NCBI RefSeq assembly: GCF_000004195.4
Contig: NC_030683.2
Location: 71,457,764-71,521,763, forward strand
Source: Xenopus tropicalis
Lineage: Eukaryota; Chordata; Amphibia; Anura; Pipidae
Reading direction: 5' to 3'
DNA length: 64,000 nt
Positions 58,401 through 64,000 of this stretch are shown here, piece after piece. The notes below the pieces were generated by a model. That model saw nothing but the letters and a program-made list of their open reading frames with translations. It had not been told where the DNA came from and did not search any database. How positions within the stretch are numbered: the stretch's first letter is position 1; each line of letters opens with the position of its first letter. The translations under genes and the position numbers were made by a program.

Positions 58401-58569
58401 TGAAAATGAATTTAGAGTGTGAGGGTAGGGCAAGAGAAGTAATTCCTTTTATTGCATGGAGCTGTGAGACAACAGGCAGAGCAGGAAGTCTTCCTGGAAA
58501 ATACAGTCTTATAGGAAACAAAATGTAAGTGCTGAACTTGTTTAAAAGCACACATTTTATCAGGGGGGT
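58401..58569. other. Spacer between two CR1 fragments
   Basis: Short sequence of unknown origin containing GGAAGTCTTCCTGG. It separates the 3' end of one CR1 copy from the middle of another, so they are not one collinear element. Confidence 0.5.
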
Positions 58570-59136
58570 GTGTTTATTAATGACCTGGAGGTGGGCATAG
58601 AGAGTACTGTTTCTATTTTTGCTGATGACACTAAATTGTGTAAAACTACAAGTTCCATGCAGGATGCTGCTGCTTTGCAGAGCGATTTGACAAAATTGGA
58701 AAACTGGGCAGAAAACTGGAAAATGAGGTTCAAGTGGACAAGTGCAAAGTTATGCACTTTGGTAAAAATAATATACAGTAAATGCTGTTGGGGTTATCCT
58801 TAATGGAAAAGGATCTAGGAGTTTTTGTAGATAATAAGTTGTCTAATTCCAGGCAGTGTCATTCTGTGGCTACTAAAGCAAATAAAGTGCTGTCTTGTAT
58901 AAAAAAGGGCATTGACTCAAGGGATGAAAACATAATTTTGCCCCTTTATAGGTCCCTGGTAAGGCCTCACCTTGAGTATGCAGTGCAGTTTTGGGCTCCA
59001 GTCCTTAAGAAGGATATTAATGAGCTGGAGAAAGTGCAGAGACGTGCAACTAAACTGGTAAAGGGGATGGAAGATTTAAACTATGAGGTGAGACTGTCGA
59101 GGTTGGGGTTGTTTTCTTTGGAAAAGAGGCGCTTGC
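58570..59136 (+). pseudogene. CR1 LINE reverse transcriptase, middle to C-terminal part
   Basis: Two frames, joined by a frameshift near 58790, read INDLEVGIESTVSIFADDTK and [18 protein letters not shown]. Then come [35 protein letters not shown] and [15 protein letters not shown] at 58618-58629 is the catalytic box of the CR1 clade. This LINE copies its RNA into DNA at a nick made by its own endonuclease. The start (endonuclease, fingers) is missing, and the end is cut after EKRRL by the MITE at 59137. The frameshift and stops make it inactive. Confidence 0.9.
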
Positions 59137-60045
59137 TAGTGATGAGTGAATTTTTTCCGCAGCCATGGATTCACAGTGAATTTCTGCATTTTGCCATTGG
59201 TGAATAGTTTTGCGAAACTTCAGTGAAAATTCGCTGTGGAAAAATTTGTTGCGCAGAAATTTCTTTTTGACGCACGTCAAATTGGTCGTGTCAAAAAAAC
59301 ATGGGCGGCAAAAAAAACCCCGCTGTCAACAAAAAATTTCACGCGACAAATGTGTTTCGCTAATTTCCCACCTTCTGAATGGGGGAGTTTGCCCTTGATT
59401 AATAAATGGAATAGGTCCTCATTTACAGGAGGAGATTAGCTTGTTTGGGTTGTGATGTTTGAGTGGTTAAAAGTTGGAGTAGAAAAAAGCTTGAACAGGA
59501 TTGTTCAGTGGAATCCCATCCAGGACTGAAAAGAAGAATCACACTTTGAAAGTGCCTGGACAAGTCATCTTGCATTGAAGTTGGCCATTTTGACCCATGC
59601 AGGTTATGTAGGACTTTAGCTCTTTAGTAACCTCTGTAAAACTTCACCTCCTAAACAAAGCTAAGTATTTTCACTAATGTACATTTAGCATTGTATTGAT
59701 TAGGATTGTTTGTCAGTATCCATTTTGAATAAAGTAGTGTATGTATTATAAACCATAGTGTGTTGGTGTTTTTCTGCAATATTACTGTATTTTCTGAATA
59801 TAAAAAAGCCCTTAGCACTACAACATTCAGGTTTGTGCCTACAAAAAAATGCCCCTTGACTCCAATGCCTTTGGAGCAAGAAAAAAACATCCACTGGCAG
59901 CAATGACTTTGGAGCAAGAAAAAATGTCCATTGACTTTTTTGAAAAAGCTTCCATTGACTCATTGGGCTTTAGAAAAATTGCCCACTGACTCCAATGCAT
60001 TTCACACTTTTGCAAATTTTTCCAGGCAAGATTCACTCATCACTA
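59137..60045. mobile_element. hAT-type MITE pair or composite, TAGTGATGAG ends, inside CR1
   Basis: Starts TAGTGATGAGTGAATTTTT and ends AAGATTCACTCATCACTA. The left part has GCAGCCATGGATTCACAG, as in the 39.2-kb family. The right part has three ACTCCAATGC / TTTGGAGCAAG phrases. The outer 8-mers GCGCTTGC and ATTATAAG do not match, and CR1 does not resume afterwards. The two ends may therefore come from different copies, with the unrelated middle (about 59370-59830) retained or deleted sequence. Confidence 0.65.
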
Positions 60046-60680
60046 ATTATAAGGAGCAGAGTAATCAAGATACCTGATCTAACCCTGCCATGATCTTCCC
60101 ACCAGCCACTCAGTATTCTATCAGGGGTACTTGACTATAATGTACTTACTTGTAAGCATATAAGTTTGCATAAAAATAGCAATATTTCTTTTTTCGCAGT
60201 ATTAATGATAACCTTCAATATAATTTGTACTACCACTGGGCCAAAAGCTGTCTTTATCTACTAATGCCTACATGTCACTGCATTTCTCTAATAGCAAGTG
60301 GATTTAAAAAAAGCTCACACCTCTGCAAACCTCACTACAAACCCAACAAGCAGAATTTTACCAGGCCATAGAAGGAATAAAATTTAATTAAGCCATGGTT
60401 ACTTTTGAGCAGCTTCTTGTTGGAATGTAGCAACTGTAAATAATGGCCTATGGTCTCAACATACTTTCATATTCACTATTGATCTTTCTGTAGTCCTGAG
60501 GAAAATGGCCTCAGTGCTAAATTCTAGCTGTATTCTGCTTTAAGTTCTGTTAGCAGTTAAAAATGATAGTGCCTTTTTTCTAAATGTTAGCCTTTGTAAT
60601 AGTAGAGGTTGTCTTTCAATAATTGGACAATACATACCGGAAATCCACACAAACACACATAAAGGCTGATCTTATGTATT
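60046..60680. other. Intergenic, nothing recognised
   Basis: AT-rich. No coding frame or repeat end could be supported. Confidence 0.5.
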
Positions 60681-60689
60681 TAGAAGAAA

Positions 60690-61615
60690 ATACTCCAAAA
60701 TTTGTTGGATGTTCCTTTTCTTATTGACATCATGCGTGCAGTGAATTTTGGGACTTGGAGGATGCAGGCTGAAGGCAGGCTGAAAACAGTTCACTACTGT
60801 TACATTTTATTTGAGTCTCCAAGTAGTCAGTCAGATCAGAAAGAGAACAGAGGGCTAGGCTTAGGTAACCATTTCAAAACATTAATGCATTAAAAATCAT
60901 GAAAAGGCTGCATACTTTTAAAATAATGTATATTGCAAAGTTTTTTAGCTGTAATATTGTTTTGTAGGCAGCCACCTCAGTGCATTGTGTCTGATTCTAA
61001 GCTTTCAGAAGGAGCCAGCGCTACACAATAGAACTGCTTTCAGATAAGCTATTTTTTCTCCTGCTCAATTAACTATTCTCATTGCATTTAATGTATTTTT
61101 GATGCCACTACCTCTTCCACCTGTGGAAGTGTATAATGTGTTTAGGATTTGGGGTTACTGTTCATAGAAGTCATTGTTCCATTGTTTACAAGTGCATACT
61201 ATGGGTATAAATCTAAATACTGTATCTTTACTGTACAAGCTAATTGAAGCTAATGGCACATGGAGCAGTTATGAAGAGTGTATTTTAGCTGAAGCCATCC
61301 TAAATTATTTGGAGGCAATATAGGCAGTTTTGCCTGTTTGCCAAATTCAGGACAGTACTGGCAGTGCTAGGCAATGGATGCACTTTAAGTTCAGGCAGCT
61401 GAATACTTTAGCTCCGGTGTCAGTGAGCTGCTATCTTGTTACCTTCCCATTGTTCTGGTGGGGGTGTGTGAAAAAACTCCAAGGAAATGGGTAGCCCCAT
61501 GTTAAATTTCAAAATTGAAAAGAAAAATGTTTGCTCTTTTAAAAAATGCATTTCAGTGCAGAATTCTGCAAAAGAAGCAGTATTAAAATGTTTTCCTGTG
61601 CCAGTATTCCTTTAA
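60690..61615 (+). mobile_element. Long T2-like repeat, interrupted and worn
   Basis: Several phrases match a common frog TTAA-type repeat as I remember it: GCACATTGTGTCTGATTCTA-like wording near 60983, TTTCAGAAGGAGCCAGCGCT, GAACTGCTTTCAGATAAGC, TAGCCCCATGTTAAATTTC and CAGTATTCCTTTAA at the end. The part from about 61090 to 61410 does not fit and may be a later insertion or divergence. The start is not defined. Confidence 0.6.
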
Positions 61616-61889
61616 TATATAAGATAATTATTGCCAATAAATTGGAAAGCTGTTTTTAGTTCTCAAGTACTCTTCTCTCCTAAACCTTCTGTAGGGAACA
61701 AAGTGTGCCTCTTGGCAACTATTGAAGTGGAAAGGAGAATCCAGTATGCCAATAAATCCCTCTAATTTCTGTGAAAATGAAAAGGCAGTCAGTAGTCAGT
61801 CCTTCTGGAACATTTGTTGTACTAGTTACATGCAGACATTTTATGAAAAAGCATATATATTGCCCTTCCATCTTATAGGTCCATCACGC
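61616..61889. other. Intergenic spacer
   Basis: No recognisable feature. It begins with an AT-rich tract directly after the T2-like terminus. Confidence 0.5.
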
Positions 61890-61891
61890 TA

Positions 61892-62061
61892 TGGGGCAGA
61901 TCTATCAAGATTAGAGCTCACCACAGCAAAATTCACATACTCTCTACTCATTCCTATGCGATTTTTTAGCATTACGTTAAAAAATACGCTTCTAAAAATC
62001 CCATAGGAATGAAAAGAAAGTGGTGGAATTTTTCTTCCACACTTTGATAAATCTGCCCCGT
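61892..62061. mobile_element. Fold-back MITE, GGGGCAGATCTATCAA ends, TA flanks
   Basis: GGGGCAGATCTATCAAG at the left answers TTTGATAAATCTGCCCC at the right, with TA close to both sides. Inner arms ATTCCTATGCGATTTTT and AAAATCCCATAGGAATG pair across a short loop. It belongs to the same family as 6.8-7.0 kb. Confidence 0.85.
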
Positions 62062-62345
62062 ATGTTCTAAAAAAAAAAAGGATTTCCAATTTCTTGCAAT
62101 CATGGCACCCAGCCGGCTCCTTATATAGAGAGGGGGAGGGTTTCGAACACACTGGTTGATGTGGAAGGCAAGGGGTGGGTAATAATGATGGCATTTTTTT
62201 TTCTGACACAACAGAAATATTTTTTTTTGTGTCACAAAGTGAAATTCTATCGGGATTCACAAAACAATTCCTGCTGATGGAAAAGCAAATTTTAGTTCAA
62301 AGCTTTACCATGAGAAAAAGTTCCCTTATCCCTAATAGTCATGGT

Positions 62346-62568
62346 AGTATATTTAGCAAACAGTGAAGTTAGAGCTCACTACAGTCCACTAGAGTGAAAT
62401 TCCCCACTTTCTAATTATTTCTATGGGCTTTTTAAAAGACTATTTATTAATGAGTGAAAGTGAAAATATACCTTTAAAATGCTATAGAAATAAATGGAAA
62501 GTGGCAGAATTCACTCTAGTGGACTGTAGTGAGCTCTAACTTCACTCTTTGGCATATATACCCCATAA
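62346..62568. mobile_element. Fold-back MITE with perfect 37-bp inner inverted repeat
   Basis: Positions 62362-62398 and 62510-62546 are perfect complements over 37 bp (AGTGAAGTTAGAGCTCACTA and onward). The pairing continues weakly outward (GTATATTTAGC against GCATATATACC). The loop has ACTTTCTAATTATTTCTATG and ATAGAAATAAATGGAAAGT, which pair too, so the whole 220 bp forms one hairpin. Confidence 0.9.
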
Positions 62569-62716
62569 ACAGGGCTAACATCAGTGATGGATAGACAGAA
62601 CGCCTGTGGGCTCCTGTGAGGGGCTCTGGCAGGGGGGAGACCATAGAAGGGGTTTAGCTTCATGGCAAAGGGTATCTGGCCAGATCTTGTTTTAAACGTT
62701 GTTGCAACATCATGGG
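62569..62716. other. Intergenic spacer
   Basis: Short sequence with GGGGCTCTGGCAGGGGGGAG and no recognisable gene. Confidence 0.5.
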
Positions 62717-62731
62717 CTTGATCACGCAGGT

Positions 62732-63270
62732 AAGCACAACAGAGACCGTTTCACCAGCACACCCTGGCTCTCCAAACTTGAACGCCCGGTGCACACTGCT
62801 AGAGGGATCGGCACCCTCCCAAAACTGCAAGGCAACAAAAAGCAAAGGCACTCAGGGCTACAAGGGAACAAACCCTTTAAAAATTTATTGCGGAGGTGCA
62901 ACGTTTCGGAGCAAAAATAGCCCCTTTATCAAGCATACAAATCAGTGAAGGCAAAGGACATTTATACAAATTCAGTAGCCACATCCCAAAGTTAATTAGT
63001 AAATTGAATAAATACTTCCTCAGCAGCAGTGGTGATAAGACAAAAGTGGATTTATCAGTGCAATACAGTACATATTGTACATTTAAATATAAAAAACACA
63101 AGTGTAATACAATAAAAACATTTTTTAATGTGCAAACATGTGAACACTCATTTTCTTTTTCTGTCAGTTCTAAATTCAGTCACATGGCTGAATAACAACA
63201 ATGTCTAAAGCAATAACTATAAAAGACATTAACTATAAAAAACAAGCCATGTTAAATTCATCGTTTAACC
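62732..63270. mobile_element. Repeat with GCAACGTTTCGG motif, flanked by 15-bp direct repeats
   Basis: The 15-mer CTTGATCACGCAGGT occurs exactly at 62717-62731 and 63271-63285, so 539 bp may be an insertion with a LINE-type target duplication. Inside are GGAGGTGCAACGTTTCGGAG and CCCCTTTATCAAGCATAC, a phrase widely repeated in frogs as I recall, and AT-rich sequence towards the right. No ORF of note and no clear tail were found. Confidence 0.6.
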
Positions 63271-63285
63271 CTTGATCACGCAGGT

Positions 63286-64000
63286 GTATTGGGTTCAATG
63301 AGTCTTTATAACAACCCTGCAAAAAACATAATAATTTTACAGATTAAACTTAGATCTGGCATTCTTTTGTTATTTTAAGTGCATCATTATATGCATTATT
63401 TGTAAATATAATTCTCATTATAATTGATTATATTTATACCACTGGAATTACAAATATATTTATTGTTTTATCATAACAGAGGGGAAAAAAAGGGCTATTA
63501 GTAGAGACCATGCAGCATTTTTCAAATGCATTCTTCTCTTCCTTTGCCTAACTTACAGCATTTTATCACCTTCAGTAACTTTCTCCTTTGCATTGTTTGG
63601 ATTCACATTTAACACATGCTTTAGCTATCTGTTGCTTCACAATGTAATATAGATCTAATTTAGGTCAGAAAACCTATTAATTTTTAGTGGATTAATAATA
63701 TACTTAGTTAATCATTCTTATGGTACATCTGTTCACAAATACTTCCTGTACATGCTGATTAGTTTCCTCTAGCTATTATATCTAATATATATGGCATGGT
63801 CTGTGATTATTAACCTATAGCAGAAGGCATTAAAATACAGCTATAATGTTATTAGAACAAGAAGAAAAATACAAAGAATTCTCAAGGTCTAAAGAGGCAA
63901 AAACATATATTACTAAAGCTATATATGATAGTTACAGTATAGTGTTTTTATGCATACACCGTGCATAATGACATATCAGGGTCTTAAATGTTCCCTGTGA
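63286..64000. other. AT-rich intergenic sequence
   Basis: About 700 bp with no gene or repeat that I can recognise. The sequence runs to the window edge. Confidence 0.5.

Noticed and set aside
58093..59136. A single full CR1 element
   Set aside because: The 3' end (58.1-58.4 kb) comes before the reverse-transcriptase part (58.6-59.1 kb) on the same strand, so these must be two copies or a rearranged one.
61202..62006. Possible small host gene from short frames around 61.7-62.0 kb
   Set aside because: The frame runs into a fold-back MITE and has no domain. No promoter or splice evidence supports it.

Overview
This window looks like non-coding vertebrate DNA, most probably from a clawed frog (Xenopus). 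Three kinds of evidence point there: several MITEs bounded by TTAAAGG / CCTTTAA inside TTAA, which is the signature of the Xenopus T2 family; many small fold-back DNA transposons with ends such as TAGTGATGAGCGAA, GGGCCTGATTCACTAAA and TTAGGGGC; and CR1, L2 and Ty3/Gypsy fragments. I found no convincing host exon, tRNA, rRNA or CRISPR. All the recognisable coding sequence belongs to decayed mobile elements. Species and repeat names come from memory of family features, not from a search.

Layout. 1-16 kb: AT-rich intergenic DNA with a double-hairpin MITE (2.4-3.2 kb), a GC-rich unclassified repeat (5.2-6.3 kb), a Harbinger-derived MITE (7.4-8.0 kb), an L2-like tail (8.4 kb), a hAT-type MITE with eight 40-bp units (10.9-11.6 kb) and an LTR-like piece (13.2-13.5 kb). 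16-28 kb: scattered MITEs, a 19-base G run and an LTR-like block (27.2-27.8 kb). 28-37 kb: a MITE-in-MITE composite (28.35-29.46 kb), T2 and hAT elements, L2 and CR1 ends, a 228-bp almost perfect palindrome (34.0 kb) and several hAT-type MITEs. 39-42 kb: a hAT-type element rearranged into a 1.1-kb palindrome, an LTR-like block and a T2 fold-back. 43-52 kb: more MITEs, including a second, inverted copy of the composite (50.18-51.25 kb). 52.6-59.1 kb: the only protein-related stretch. It holds a decayed PIF/Harbinger element with a transposase (+ strand) and a MYB/SANT-like accessory gene (- strand), with Gypsy pol remnants on both sides and CR1 reverse-transcriptase remnants beyond. 59-64 kb: further MITEs and a repeat flanked by a 15-bp direct repeat.

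How the parts relate. The Harbinger remnant at 53.2 kb and the MITEs at 7.4, 28.3, 46.3 and 50.2 kb share about 140 bp covering the 5' leader and the first codons of the transposase. The MITEs therefore look like internally deleted relatives of that transposon lineage. In two of these MITEs the same hAT-type MITE sits at the same site with the same imperfect target duplication, yet each composite has its own outer 3-bp duplication. This suggests the composite was mobilised as one unit.
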